This document shows, in pieces, positions 8,303 through 17,748 of a stretch of 64,000 bases of DNA. The DNA is taken from assembly GCF_039889165.1 (NCBI RefSeq), contig NZ_JAYMYY010000005.1, forward strand, positions 1 to 64,000, given 5' to 3'. The translations under genes were made by a program, and so were the position numbers. Each line of letters starts with the position of its first letter. The stretch's first letter is position 1. Under the pieces are notes generated by a model. The model ran no database searches, had not been told where the DNA came from, and was given only the letters and a program-made list of their open reading frames with translations. The stretch is from Pseudocitrobacter cyperus (lineage in GTDB: Bacteria; Pseudomonadota; Gammaproteobacteria; Enterobacterales; Enterobacteriaceae).

Positions 8303-10171
8303 TTAAATCTCGACCTGGGTACCCAACTCGATAACCCGGTTCGGAGGAATTTCGAACTGATCCGGAGCGCGCAGGGCATTACGTTGCAGCAGCAGATAAA
8401 GCTTACCGCGCAGGCGTAGATACCACGGCCGTTTGCCGAGAATCAGCGACTCGTGCGACATAAAGAATGACGTTTCCATCATTCGGCAACTAAGCCCTTC
8501 CAGGCCGCAACGGTGGAACACCTCTTCCACGTTTGGCGTTTCCCGCCAGCCGTAGCTCGCCACAACGCGCCAGAAGGTCGGCGAAAGTTGTTCAATCTGC
8601 ACACGACGCACGTTGTGAACGTATGGCGCATCTTCAGTACGCAACGTCAGCAGGATCACGCGCTCATGCAACACTTTGTTGTGCTTGAGGTTGTGCATCA
8701 TGGCAAACGGAATGACGTTCAACGCGCGCGACATATACACCGCAGTGCCAGGTACGCGTACCGGCGGCGATTTCTCCAGTGAAGCAATCATCGCTTCCAG
8801 TGAGTTACCGTGCTCATGCATACGACGCAGCAGACGGAAACGCTCGCTTTTCCAGGTGGTCATGACGATAAACATCACCGCACCCAGCGTCAGCGGCAAC
8901 CAACCGCCGGAGACAATTTTATCGAGGTTCGCTGAGAACAGAGGGATATCAATGCACAGGAAGGCCACCAGAATGAAGGCCACCAGGAATTTGTTCCAGT
9001 GCCAGTTTTTGCGCGCCACGGTGGTGGAGAGAATAGAAGTCAGTACCATCGTCCCTGTAACCGCGATACCGTAGGCCGCCGCCAGATTGCTGGAGTGTTC
9101 AAAGCTGATAATAACGAGAACGACCGAGCAATAGAGCAACCAGTTGATGAACGGGATGTAAATCTGGCCGGACTCCATTTCGGAGGTGTGGATGATGCGC
9201 ATCGGCGAAAGATAGCCCAGACGCACCGCCTGGCGGGTCAGGGAGAAAACGCCTGAAATCACAGCCTGAGAAGCGATAACCGTCGCCAGCGCCGCCAAAA
9301 TCAGCAGCGGAATTAACGCCCATTCAGGCGCTAAGAGGAAGAACGGGTTCTTAATCGCTTCCGGGTGCTTTAATAACAGAGCCCCCTGACCGAAGTAGTT
9401 CAGGGTCAGTGATGGCAGCACCACCGAGAACCAGGCCAGGCGAATCGGCAGTTTACCGAAGTGCCCCATATCTGCATACAGCGCTTCCACCCCGGTAATA
9501 GAGAGCACGACCGCCCCCAGCGCCACAAACGACACCATTTTATACTCGAGGAAGAAATTCGCCGCCCACATCGGGTTCAGCGCCTGCAGCACTTCCGGGT
9601 TCAGCATAATACTGCGCGCACCCAGTACCGCCAGGATCAGGAACCACGCCAGCATAATCGGCGCGAAAAGTTTGCCTACCATGCCGGTACCGTGCTTCTG
9701 AATCATAAACAGCAGCGTCAGAACCAAAATAGACAGGGGGACAATCCAGCTATCCAGTTGCGGGGCAACAATTTCCAGGCCTTCAATGGCCGACATCACC
9801 GATATCGCCGGGGTGATCACCACCTCGCCATAGAAGAAACTGCCGCCCACCAGCCCAATAATCACCAGAAAAGAGGTTGTTTTGGCAGACGTATTTCGCC
9901 CTGCCAGAGACATCAGCGTCAGTATCCCCCCTTCACCGGCGTTATCCGCGCGCATGACGAAGGTCAGATATTTAATAGACACAACAAAGATCAGTAGCCA
10001 GAAGATCAGTGACAGGAAGCCAAAAACCGCGTCACGTTCAACACCAAAACCAAACTGGCCGGACAAACATTCTCGAAGAGTATAAAGGGGACTGGTACCG
10101 ATATCGCCGTACACCACCCCAATGGCGGCGAGGGTAATCGCCGACAAAGATTGCTTCTTATCAGTGCTCAT
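8303..10171 (-). CDS. kup: Low-affinity potassium uptake protein Kup (TrkD)
   Basis: A K+/H+ symporter of the inner membrane, 622 residues as in E. coli. The first about 440 residues hold 12 hydrophobic helices; helix 1 shows the family signature GVVYGDIGTSPLYTLRE (residues about 18-34), followed by AGEGGILTLMSL and GSFFYGEVVITPAISVMSA. A cytoplasmic C-terminal domain of about 180 residues follows. It is a single-gene unit with its own terminator, divergent from ravA; the 218 bases between them hold the two promoters. Confidence 0.97.
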   Translation of the reverse strand: MSTDKKQSLSAITLAAIGVVYGDIGTSPLYTLRECLSGQFGFGVERDAVFGFLSLIFWLLIFVVSIKYLTFVMRADNAGEGGILTLMSLAGRNTSAKTTSFLVIIGLVGGSFFYGEVVITPAISVMSAIEGLEIVAPQLDSWIVPLSILVLTLLFMIQKHGTGMVGKLFAPIMLAWFLILAVLGARSIMLNPEVLQALNPMWAANFFLEYKMVSFVALGAVVLSITGVEALYADMGHFGKLPIRLAWFSVVLPSLTLNYFGQGALLLKHPEAIKNPFFLLAPEWALIPLLILAALATVIASQAVISGVFSLTRQAVRLGYLSPMRIIHTSEMESGQIYIPFINWLLYCSVVLVIISFEHSSNLAAAYGIAVTGTMVLTSILSTTVARKNWHWNKFLVAFILVAFLCIDIPLFSANLDKIVSGGWLPLTLGAVMFIVMTTWKSERFRLLRRMHEHGNSLEAMIASLEKSPPVRVPGTAVYMSRALNVIPFAMMHNLKHNKVLHERVILLTLRTEDAPYVHNVRRVQIEQLSPTFWRVVASYGWRETPNVEEVFHRCGLEGLSCRMMETSFFMSHESLILGKRPWYLRLRGKLYLLLQRNALRAPDQFEIPPNRVIELGTQVEI

Positions 10172-10339
10172 AGACTAGTCTTTCGTTTGTAAAACAAATG
10201 AGTGCCTGGTCCCTTGGCCCACGAAAAGCGCACAGTATGCACGATTAATTGCAAAATCGTACCCCTATATGGATTCATATTAACCTGGAGCAAAAAAATG
10301 AAGGGCTTCTTCAGCCTATTATCCTCGCCTATGAAACGT

Positions 10340-10352
10340 CTATACTCGCTCA
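10340..10352 (+). promoter_or_regulatory. Probable sigma-S-type promoter -10 of ravA-viaA
   Basis: CTATACT at 10340-10346 fits the sigma-S preference (C at -13 and a CTAYACT core), with no good -35 upstream. It would give a leader of about 38 bases before the ravA ATG. E. coli ravA-viaA is known to be sigma-S dependent. Confidence 0.55.
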
Positions 10353-10389
10353 GTTAGCCTTATATTCGGCGAAAGGACGCAACTCAATT

Positions 10390-11889
10390 ATGGCCCAATC
10401 ACATTTATTAGCAGAAAGAATTTCGCGCCTGAGTAGCGCGCTTGAGAAAGGGCTGTACGAACGCAGTCACGCGATTCGCCTGTGCCTGTTAGCGGCACTC
10501 AGCGGCGAAAGCGTGTTTTTGCTTGGCCCGCCCGGTATCGCCAAAAGCCTGATTGCGCGACGCATTAAGTATGCCTTTCAGCATGCGCGCGCCTTTGAAT
10601 ATCTGATGACCCGCTTCTCCACCCCGGAAGAGGTATTCGGCCCCCTTTCCATTCAGGCGCTGAAAGATGAAGGACGCTATGAGCGTCTGACCGCCGGCTA
10701 TTTACCGGAAGCGGAGATCGTCTTTCTTGATGAAATCTGGAAAGCTGGCCCGGCCATTCTGAATACCCTGTTGACCGCAATTAACGAACGCCATTTCCGT
10801 AATGGCGCAACGGTTGAGAAAATCCCGATGCGTCTGCTGGTGGCGGCATCCAACGAACTACCGGAAGCAGAAAGCAGCCTTGAAGCGCTGTACGACCGTA
10901 TGCTGATTCGTCTGTGGCTGGATAAAGTGCAGGAGAAAGGTAATTTTCGCTCAATGCTGGTGAGCCAGCAGGATGAAAATGAAAACCCGGTTGCGCCTGC
11001 GCTGCAGGTTACGGATGAAGAGTTCTTCCAGTGGCAGAAAGAGATTGGCGCAGTCAAATTACCGGACGCCGTTTTCGAGCTGATCTTCACCCTCCGCCAG
11101 CAGCTCGATACGCTGGCGAATGCGCCCTATGTTTCCGACCGACGCTGGAAAAAAGCGATTCGCCTGTTGCAAGCCTGCGCCTTTTTCAGCGGGCGGGACA
11201 CCATTGCGCCTATCGATCTTATCCTGCTCAAAGAGTGCCTGTGGCACGACGCGCAGAGCCGCAACTTAATGCAGCAGCAACTCGAAATATTGATGACCGG
11301 GCACGCCTGGCAGCAACAGCCTATGCTTAATCGCCTGAGCGCCATCAGCCAGCATCGTCTGCAACTCCAGCAGCAAGAAAGCGACAAAACCGCGCTCAAA
11401 GTCACGCGCCTTGGCGGCATGTTCAGCCGAAAGCCGCACTATGAGCTTCCGGAAGACGTTCAGGAGGCGACTGTCACCCTATTGCTGCAAAAACCGCTGA
11501 AACTGCATGATATCGATGTCATTCACATCACCTTTGAACGTCAGGTTCTCGCGCACTGGCTGGAGAAGGGCGGTGAGATACGCGGCAAACTGAACGGTAT
11601 TGGTTTTGCGCTAACCCTGAATATGGAAGTCGATAGCTCGCAGCATCTGGTGGTGCGCGATATCAGCCTACAGGGCTCGCGTCTGGCGCTACCGGGTACG
11701 GAGAGCCAGCAAAATATGCCAGCCGAGATCAAACAGCGGCTCGACGACCTGGCGGAAGAGTGGCATCAACAGCACACTCGCTTCAGTGAACAGCAAAAAT
11801 GCCTGTTCATACATAGCGACTGGCTGGCGCAGATCGAAGCCAGCCTGCAGGATGTCGCCGTGCAGATCAAACAGGCGCAGCAATGCTGA
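10390..11889 (+). CDS. ravA: MoxR-family AAA+ ATPase RavA
   Basis: A 499-residue hexameric ATPase that works with ViaA; in E. coli it binds the lysine decarboxylase LdcI and modulates fumarate reductase and aminoglycoside sensitivity. The AAA+ core is clear: Walker A GPPGIAKS, Walker B EIVFLDEIWKAG, sensor 1 VAASNELPEA, arginine-finger region EALYDRMLIRLWL. A C-terminal LARA-type beta domain lies at about residues 330-440. I start at the ATG at 10390 (MAQSHLLAERI, matching the family). The 47 extra upstream codons run through the putative promoter. GAAAGGA lies upstream at a usable distance. It overlaps viaA by 7 bases. Confidence 0.94.
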   Translation: MAQSHLLAERISRLSSALEKGLYERSHAIRLCLLAALSGESVFLLGPPGIAKSLIARRIKYAFQHARAFEYLMTRFSTPEEVFGPLSIQALKDEGRYERLTAGYLPEAEIVFLDEIWKAGPAILNTLLTAINERHFRNGATVEKIPMRLLVAASNELPEAESSLEALYDRMLIRLWLDKVQEKGNFRSMLVSQQDENENPVAPALQVTDEEFFQWQKEIGAVKLPDAVFELIFTLRQQLDTLANAPYVSDRRWKKAIRLLQACAFFSGRDTIAPIDLILLKECLWHDAQSRNLMQQQLEILMTGHAWQQQPMLNRLSAISQHRLQLQQQESDKTALKVTRLGGMFSRKPHYELPEDVQEATVTLLLQKPLKLHDIDVIHITFERQVLAHWLEKGGEIRGKLNGIGFALTLNMEVDSSQHLVVRDISLQGSRLALPGTESQQNMPAEIKQRLDDLAEEWHQQHTRFSEQQKCLFIHSDWLAQIEASLQDVAVQIKQAQQC

Positions 11890-13334
11890 CGATCGATACG
11901 CTCAACGTGATGCTGGCCGTCAGCGAAGAGGGGCTGATCGAAGAGACGATCATCGCCCTGCTGGCTTCACCGCAGCTATCGGCATTCTTTAAGAAGTTCC
12001 CGCGCCTGAAACATGCGATTACGGAAGATCTCCCCCGCTGGCGTGAAAACCTCAAAAGCACACTGAAGGGAACGCATGTACCGCCGGAACTGGAAGAGGA
12101 AGTCCTCTGCTATCAGCAGTGCCAGACCTTCTCGACTCAGCAGTTCAACGCGCAGTTGCCACAGATCCTGATACTCCTGAAAAAGGTGCGCTCGCCCTAT
12201 GCCGAACAGGCGCTGCAATTAGCGACGCACAACCCCACATTCACGCCCGCGCTGCATACGCTCTTCCTGCAACGCTGGCGCCTTAGCCTGGTGGTACAGG
12301 CAACCTCGTTTAATCAGCAATTGCTGGAAGGTGAACGGGAACAGCTACTGAGCGAAGTGCAGGAACGGATGACCTTAAGCGGCCAGCTTGAACCGGTGCT
12401 GGTGGAGAACGAAAACGCCGCCGGGCGTTTGTGGGATATGAGCGCCGGGCAACTCAAGCGCGGCGACTATCAACTTATTGTGAAATATGGCGATTTCCTT
12501 AGTCAGCAGCCAGAGCTGATGCAACTGGCGGAACAGCTTGGCCGCTCGCGGGAAGCGAAATCGGTTCCCAAAAAAGATGCGCCGATGGAAACGTACCGCA
12601 CCCTGGTGCGCGAACCCTCGACGGTTCCTGAACAGGTGGACGGCATTCAACAGAGCGACGATATTCTGCGCCTGCTGCCGCCGGAACTCGCGACGCTTGG
12701 CATCACCGAGCTGGAATATGAGTTTTATCGGCGGCTGGTGGAGAAACAGCTTCTGACCTACCGCCTGCACGGCGACGCCTGGCATGAGAAAGTGACAGAG
12801 CGCCCGGTCGTACACCAGGACGTAGACGAACAACCGCGCGGGCCATTTATCGTCTGCGTCGACACCTCCGGTTCAATGGGGGGCTTTAACGAACAGTGCG
12901 CGAAAGCCTTTTGCCTCGCGATGATGCGCGTAGCCATGGCGGATAACCGCCGCTGCTTCATTATGCTGTTCTCAAGCGAAGTGGTGCGCTATGAACTCAC
13001 CGGGCCGGAAGGGATCGAACAGGCGATCCGTTTCCTGAGCCAGCGCTTTCGAGGCGGCACGGATATGGCCAGTTGTTTTCGCGCGATTATCGAACGGCTG
13101 GAGAATCCGGCCTGGCAGGATGCCGATGCGGTAGTGATCTCGGACTTTATCGCCCAGAGACTGCCGGATGAGGTGGTGAGTAAGGTTGGAGATTTACAGC
13201 GAAAACATCAGCATCGCTTTCATGCTGTAGCCATGTCTGCGCACGGTAAACCCGGCATCATGCGCATTTTCGATCATATCTGGCGCTTTGACACCGGGTT
13301 ACGTAGCCGCCTGCTCAGACGCTGGCGGCGTTAA
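11883..13334 (+). CDS. viaA: VWA-domain protein ViaA, partner of RavA
   Basis: A 483-residue cytoplasmic protein, the same length as in E. coli. The N-terminal two thirds are helical. The C-terminal von Willebrand A domain begins near residue 320 and carries an intact MIDAS: DTSGSM (Asp about 326), a central Thr in FRGGTDMASC, and the late Asp in VVISDF. It stimulates the ATPase of RavA. Its start lies inside the end of ravA (7-base overlap), a sign of translational coupling. The stop is only 2 bases from the stop of the convergent asnA. Confidence 0.95.
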   Translation: MLTIDTLNVMLAVSEEGLIEETIIALLASPQLSAFFKKFPRLKHAITEDLPRWRENLKSTLKGTHVPPELEEEVLCYQQCQTFSTQQFNAQLPQILILLKKVRSPYAEQALQLATHNPTFTPALHTLFLQRWRLSLVVQATSFNQQLLEGEREQLLSEVQERMTLSGQLEPVLVENENAAGRLWDMSAGQLKRGDYQLIVKYGDFLSQQPELMQLAEQLGRSREAKSVPKKDAPMETYRTLVREPSTVPEQVDGIQQSDDILRLLPPELATLGITELEYEFYRRLVEKQLLTYRLHGDAWHEKVTERPVVHQDVDEQPRGPFIVCVDTSGSMGGFNEQCAKAFCLAMMRVAMADNRRCFIMLFSSEVVRYELTGPEGIEQAIRFLSQRFRGGTDMASCFRAIIERLENPAWQDADAVVISDFIAQRLPDEVVSKVGDLQRKHQHRFHAVAMSAHGKPGIMRIFDHIWRFDTGLRSRLLRRWRR

Positions 13335-13336
13335 CA

Positions 13337-14329
13337 TTAAAGAAGGGCTGAAACGCTTTCGCGCACCTGCACCGGCCACACGCCACACTGAACCTGTCCA
13401 ATGTGAGAGAGTTGCAGCAGCAGCATAGTCAGGCGTGACTGGCCAATCCCACCGCCGATAGTCTGCGGCATCTCACCGCGCAGCAGCGCCTTATGCCACT
13501 CCAGTTGCAGGCGATCTTCATCACCGGTCAACTGTAGCTGGTGCTGTAGCGCTTTTGCATCAACGCGGATCCCCATAGAAGAGAGCTCAAATGCATCTTC
13601 CAGAATCGGGTTCCACACCAGAATATCGCCGTTCAGGCCCGCCAGACCGGATTCGGTCGGGGTACTCCAGTCATCATAATCCGGCGCACGAACGTCATGG
13701 CGATGGCCATCAGAAAGCTTACCGCCAATTCCAACCAGGAACACTGCGCCCAGTTCTTTTGCGATAGCGCGTTCGCGGCCTTTAGCATCGAGATCCGGAT
13801 AACGGCTTAACAGTTCCTGGCTGTGAACAAAGTGGATTTGCTCCGGCAGGAACGGTGCCAGGCCAAACTCTTTGCTTACTGCCGCTTCTGTTTCTTTAAT
13901 TCCTGCCCAAATCGCCTTCACGGTACTTTCCAGGGTACCGAGATGACGCTCGCCATCACCCATCACGCGTTCCCAGTCCCACTGGTCAACGTAAACGGAG
14001 TGGATAGGCGAAAGGCGGTCTTCATCGGGGCGAAGGGCTTTCATGTGCGTGTAAAGCCCTTCGCCCGCGCTGAAGTCGTGTTGTCCCAGGGTTTGACGTT
14101 TCCACTTAGCCAGAGAGTGCACCACTTCAAACTGTGCTTCCGGCAGCGTTTTCACTTTCACCTGTACCGCTTTTTCGCAACCAGATAAGTTGTCCTGCGT
14201 CCCATCCCCTACGCGGCTCAGCAGCGGTGCCTGCACTTCAATAAGGCCCAACTTTTCTTCTAGCTGGCGAGAGAAGAAGGATTTAACGAAACTAATCTGG
14301 CGTTGTTTTGCGATGTAAGCGGTTTTCAT
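13337..14329 (-). CDS. asnA: Aspartate-ammonia ligase (asparagine synthetase A)
   Basis: Makes asparagine from aspartate, ammonia and ATP, giving AMP and PPi. The 330 residues belong to the class II aminoacyl-tRNA-synthetase-like fold. Conserved stretches include VGDGTQDNLSGCEKAVQVKV, the KWKRQTL segment and the C-terminal GGGIGQSRLTMLLL with the motif 3 arginine. The start is set at the ATG at 14329 (MKTAYIAKQRQISFV). Thirteen upstream codons of open frame look like leader. It is divergent from its regulator gene asnC across 151 bases. Confidence 0.96.
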   Translation of the reverse strand: MKTAYIAKQRQISFVKSFFSRQLEEKLGLIEVQAPLLSRVGDGTQDNLSGCEKAVQVKVKTLPEAQFEVVHSLAKWKRQTLGQHDFSAGEGLYTHMKALRPDEDRLSPIHSVYVDQWDWERVMGDGERHLGTLESTVKAIWAGIKETEAAVSKEFGLAPFLPEQIHFVHSQELLSRYPDLDAKGRERAIAKELGAVFLVGIGGKLSDGHRHDVRAPDYDDWSTPTESGLAGLNGDILVWNPILEDAFELSSMGIRVDAKALQHQLQLTGDEDRLQLEWHKALLRGEMPQTIGGGIGQSRLTMLLLQLSHIGQVQCGVWPVQVRESVSALL

Positions 14330-14480
14330 TTTTATTACTCCTGCGTCCTGTTGGTTATGATTAAGCAACAGAATGCGGGGTTAATTCAATAATCAACGAA
14401 CAAAAAGCCCGTTCAACTTTTGATTCGCTAAAATTAAGAGCTAAAATAGAAGGAATCATCATTCTTCATAAGAAAAAGCT
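14330..14480. promoter_or_regulatory. Divergent asnA/asnC promoter region
   Basis: A 151-base AT-rich spacer between the two start codons. By analogy with E. coli it should carry the AsnC-activated asnA promoter and the autoregulated asnC promoter. I see AT-rich tracts at 14390-14450 but no site I can delimit with confidence. Confidence 0.5.
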
Positions 14481-14939
14481 ATGGAAAATTATCAGATCGA
14501 CAATCTGGACCGCGGCATCCTCGAGGCCTTAATGGCAAATGCCCGCACCGCCTATGCCGAATTAGCCAAACAATTTGGCGTTAGCCCCGGCACCATTCAC
14601 GTCCGCGTAGAGAAAATGAAACAGGCGGGCATCATCACCGGCGCCCGAATCGACGTCAGCCCGAAACAACTCGGTTACGATGTTTGCTGCTTTATCGGCA
14701 TTATATTGAAGAGCGCGAAAGACTACCCTTCAGCGCTGGCGCGGCTGGAAAGCCTCGATGAGGTGACAGAGGCGTACTACACCACCGGGCACTACAGCAT
14801 CTTTATTAAAGTCATGTGCCGCTCGATCGACGCCCTGCAGCAGGTACTTATCAACAAGATCCAAACAATTGATGAAATTCAGTCCACCGAGACGTTGATC
14901 TCCCTGCAGAACCCGATCATGCGGACTATTCGCCCATAA
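14481..14939 (+). CDS. asnC: Lrp/AsnC-family regulator AsnC
   Basis: A 152-residue feast/famine regulator that activates asnA when asparagine is low and represses itself. The N-terminal helix-turn-helix is at about residues 5-60 (LDRGILEALMANARTAYAEL, then FGVSPGTIHVRVEKM). The C-terminal RAM ligand-binding domain is at about residues 68-145. Length and order are as in E. coli. mioC and then oriC follow on the same strand; in E. coli transcription from asnC and mioC runs into the origin. Confidence 0.97.
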   Translation: MENYQIDNLDRGILEALMANARTAYAELAKQFGVSPGTIHVRVEKMKQAGIITGARIDVSPKQLGYDVCCFIGIILKSAKDYPSALARLESLDEVTEAYYTTGHYSIFIKVMCRSIDALQQVLINKIQTIDEIQSTETLISLQNPIMRTIRP

Positions 14940-14960
14940 CAGACTTTTTTAATCCCGTAC

Positions 14961-15000
14961 TTTTCCACAGGTAGATCCCAGACCGTACACAGCGTACAAT
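14961..15000 (+). promoter_or_regulatory. mioC promoter with DnaA box
   Basis: TTTTCCACA at 14961-14969 is one mismatch from the DnaA 9-mer. TACAAT at 14995-15000 is a good -10. In E. coli DnaA binds at this place and represses mioC transcription, which otherwise reads into oriC. Confidence 0.7.
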
Positions 15001-15027
15001 ACGCCCTCTCTATATAGGTGGGCGGTT

Positions 15028-15477
15028 ATGGCAGATATCACGTTAATCAGCGGAAGCACGCTTGGCAGTGCCGAGTATGTAGCGGAACACCTGGCTGAAA
15101 AGCTGGAAGATGCGGGGTTTTCTACCCAAACGCTGCATGGCCCTTTATTAGAGGATCTCACGCCGACGGGGATCTGGTTAGTCATCAGCTCCACGCACGG
15201 CGCCGGGGATATTCCCGATAACCTGCTGCCTTTTTATAACGATCTACACGAGAAAAAACCTAACCTCTCACAGGTTCGCTTCGGATCCATAGGTATTGGT
15301 AGCCGTGAATATGACACTTTCTGCGGCGCCATCGATAAATTAGATACCGAATTGACTGCCTGTGGAGCGAAGCAGGTAGGTGAGACACTCAAGATCAATG
15401 TCCTTGAACATGACATTCCGGAAGATCCCGCGGAAGTTTGGGTCGGATCCTGGGCTAAAAAGCTCAGAGATTTGTAA
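15028..15477 (+). CDS. mioC: FMN-binding flavodoxin-like protein MioC
   Basis: A 149-residue flavodoxin, two residues longer than I recall for E. coli. The FMN phosphate loop is SGSTLGSAEY (residues 8-17), followed by the second flavin loop STHGAGDIPDN and the third at GSREYDTFCG. It has been linked to biotin synthase electron transfer. It ends at the left edge of oriC, so readthrough crosses the origin. Confidence 0.95.
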   Translation: MADITLISGSTLGSAEYVAEHLAEKLEDAGFSTQTLHGPLLEDLTPTGIWLVISSTHGAGDIPDNLLPFYNDLHEKKPNLSQVRFGSIGIGSREYDTFCGAIDKLDTELTACGAKQVGETLKINVLEHDIPEDPAEVWVGSWAKKLRDL

Positions 15478-15770
15478 AGATCTCACTTTATTCTGTGGAT
15501 AACTCTGGTTAAAACCTTGGATCAACCGGTAGTTATCCAAAGAACAACTTCTGGTCAGTTTTTGAGTTGTGTATAACTCCTCGTTTTGATCCCAGCTTAT
15601 ACGGTACAGGATCACCGATCATTCACAGATAGTGATCCTCCTTAAGCAATTGATCTTAAATAGCGGATCACACTTATCCACAACAGGTGGCGATCCTAAT
15701 AAGAGATCATAATAGAACAGATCTCTAAATAAAAAGATCTTCTTTTAATTAGCAAAGATCCTGACGCTTT
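15478..15770. other. oriC: Chromosomal replication origin oriC
   Basis: All landmarks of the enterobacterial origin appear, inverted relative to the usual E. coli drawing. The DnaA boxes are R4 TGTGGATAA at 15494-15502, R3 TTATCCAAA at 15533-15541, R2 TGTGTATAA at 15568-15576 and R1 TTATCCACA at 15674-15682. The AT-rich unwinding element follows next to mnmG. I count 13 GATC sites between 15479 and 15760, the substrate for Dam methylation and SeqA. Fis and IHF sites are expected between R1 and R2, but I did not delimit them. Confidence 0.97.
15704..15760. other. oriC DNA unwinding element (13-mer repeats)
   Basis: Three AT-rich 13-mers end in GATC on this strand: AATAGAACAGATC (15711-15723), AAATAAAAAGATC (15727-15739) and a poorer copy ending at 15760. 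They correspond to the R, M and L 13-mers of E. coli. This is where DnaA melts the duplex and DnaB is loaded. Confidence 0.88.
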
Positions 15771-15849
15771 CTCCATCGACTAAAGTTGAGTAGAATCCAC
15801 GCCCGGGCTTCAATCCATCATCAAACCGCTTTACGCGAGGCAAACCACC

Positions 15850-17739
15850 ATGTTTTATCAGGATCCTTTTGACGTCATCATCATTGGCGGGGGTCATGCA
15901 GGCACTGAGGCCGCGATGGCCGCAGCGCGTATGGGTCAGCAAACCCTGCTTTTGACACACAATATCGACACGCTGGGGCAGATGAGCTGCAATCCGGCTA
16001 TTGGCGGCATTGGGAAAGGACACCTGGTAAAAGAAGTGGATGCACTTGGCGGCCTGATGGCTACCGCGATCGACCATGCGGGTATCCAGTTTAGGATACT
16101 AAACGCCAGTAAGGGGCCGGCAGTTCGCGCCACTCGCGCTCAGGCGGATCGTGTGCTCTATCGCCAGGCCGTGCGTACTGCACTTGAGAATCAACCAAAC
16201 CTGATGATCTTCCAGCAGGCGGTTGAAGATCTGATTGTGGAAAACGATCGTGTCGTCGGCGCCGTTACCCAGATGGGGCTCAAATTCCGAGCCAAAGCGG
16301 TCGTGCTGACCGTCGGAACCTTCCTTGACGGCAAAATTCATATTGGACTGGATAACTATAGCGGTGGTCGTGCCGGCGATCCGCCGTCCATTCCACTCTC
16401 TCGCCGTCTGCGTGAACTGCCGCTGCGCGTCAGCCGTCTGAAAACCGGGACGCCGCCGCGTATTGATGCGCGCACCATCGATTTCAGTGTGCTGGCGCAA
16501 CAGCATGGCGATAACCCAATGCCCGTGTTCTCGTTCCTCGGCGATGCGTCTCAGCATCCGTGCCAGGTGCCGTGCTATGTCACGCACACTAACGAGAAAA
16601 CCCATGACGTGATCCGCAATAACCTCGACCGCAGCCCGATGTACGCTGGCGTGATCGAAGGTATCGGCCCACGTTACTGCCCATCTATCGAAGATAAAGT
16701 GATGCGCTTTGCCGACAGAAACCAGCACCAGATTTTCCTGGAGCCGGAAGGGCTGACCTCTAACGAAATTTATCCGAACGGTATCTCCACCAGCCTGCCA
16801 TTCGATGTGCAGATGCAAATCGTCCGCTCTATGCAGGGGATGGAAAACGCGAAGATCGTCCGTCCGGGTTATGCAATTGAGTATGACTTCTTCGATCCGC
16901 GCGACCTGAAACCGACGCTGGAAAGCAAATTTATCCACGGTCTGTTCTTCGCCGGCCAGATTAACGGCACCACCGGTTACGAGGAAGCCGCTGCACAGGG
17001 TCTTCTCGCGGGTCTGAATGCCGCTCGTTTCTCTGCCGAGAAAGAGGGATGGGCGCCGCGTCGCGATCAAGCCTATCTCGGCGTACTGGTTGACGATCTC
17101 TGCACGCTGGGCACCAAAGAACCGTACCGCATGTTTACCTCTCGTGCCGAATATCGTCTGATGCTGCGTGAAGACAACGCGGATCTGCGTCTGACCGAAG
17201 CGGGTCGTGAACTGGGCCTGGTCGATGATGTGCGTTGGGCGCGCTTTAACGAGAAGTTAGAGAATATTGAACGCGAACGTCAGCGTCTGAAATCGACCTG
17301 GGTTGCTCCATCCTCCGACTCTGTGGGCGAAGTGAATACTCACCTGAGTGCGCCACTGTCGCGTGAGGCCAGCGGCGAAGATCTGCTGCGTCGCCCGGAA
17401 ATGACTTACGAACAGTTGACTGCGCTGACCCCGTTTGCGCCTGCGCTCGACGATGCCCAGGCTGCTGAGCAGGTTGAGATTCAGGTTAAATACGAAGGTT
17501 ATATCGCCCGTCAGCAGGATGAGATTGAAAAACAGCAACGTAATGAGAATACTTTGCTCCCTGCCACGCTGGATTATCGCCAGGTTAATGGGCTCTCTAA
17601 CGAGGTGATTGCCAAGCTGAACGACCATAAACCGGTTTCAATCGGCCAGGCGTCTCGTATTTCGGGGATTACCCCTGCCGCCATCTCAATTCTGCTGGTC
17701 TGGCTGAAAAAACAAGGTATGCTGCGCCGCAGCGCTTAA
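15850..17739 (+). CDS. mnmG: tRNA uridine-5-carboxymethylaminomethyl(34) synthesis enzyme MnmG (GidA)
   Basis: With MnmE (encoded at 47424-48788) it modifies wobble U34 of several tRNAs using FAD, NADH, methylene-THF and glycine or ammonium. The 629 residues match the E. coli length. The N-terminal Rossmann motif is VIIIGGGHAGTEAA (about residues 9-22). GidA signatures are GPAVRATRAQADR and the Cys-containing GMENAKIVRPGYAIEYD. A C-terminal helical domain binds MnmE. It is transcribed away from oriC, so its promoter activity affects origin melting. Confidence 0.97.
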   Translation: MFYQDPFDVIIIGGGHAGTEAAMAAARMGQQTLLLTHNIDTLGQMSCNPAIGGIGKGHLVKEVDALGGLMATAIDHAGIQFRILNASKGPAVRATRAQADRVLYRQAVRTALENQPNLMIFQQAVEDLIVENDRVVGAVTQMGLKFRAKAVVLTVGTFLDGKIHIGLDNYSGGRAGDPPSIPLSRRLRELPLRVSRLKTGTPPRIDARTIDFSVLAQQHGDNPMPVFSFLGDASQHPCQVPCYVTHTNEKTHDVIRNNLDRSPMYAGVIEGIGPRYCPSIEDKVMRFADRNQHQIFLEPEGLTSNEIYPNGISTSLPFDVQMQIVRSMQGMENAKIVRPGYAIEYDFFDPRDLKPTLESKFIHGLFFAGQINGTTGYEEAAAQGLLAGLNAARFSAEKEGWAPRRDQAYLGVLVDDLCTLGTKEPYRMFTSRAEYRLMLREDNADLRLTEAGRELGLVDDVRWARFNEKLENIERERQRLKSTWVAPSSDSVGEVNTHLSAPLSREASGEDLLRRPEMTYEQLTALTPFAPALDDAQAAEQVEIQVKYEGYIARQQDEIEKQQRNENTLLPATLDYRQVNGLSNEVIAKLNDHKPVSIGQASRISGITPAAISILLVWLKKQGMLRRSA

Positions 17740-17748
17740 AGACTGTTC

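Noticed and set aside
16099..17070. 323-codon minus-strand frame opposite mnmG, with similar ones opposite glmU, glmS, pstS, gyrB and yidC
   Set aside because: All lie wholly inside conserved genes, are His/Arg/Gln-rich as antisense shadows are, and lack start signals.
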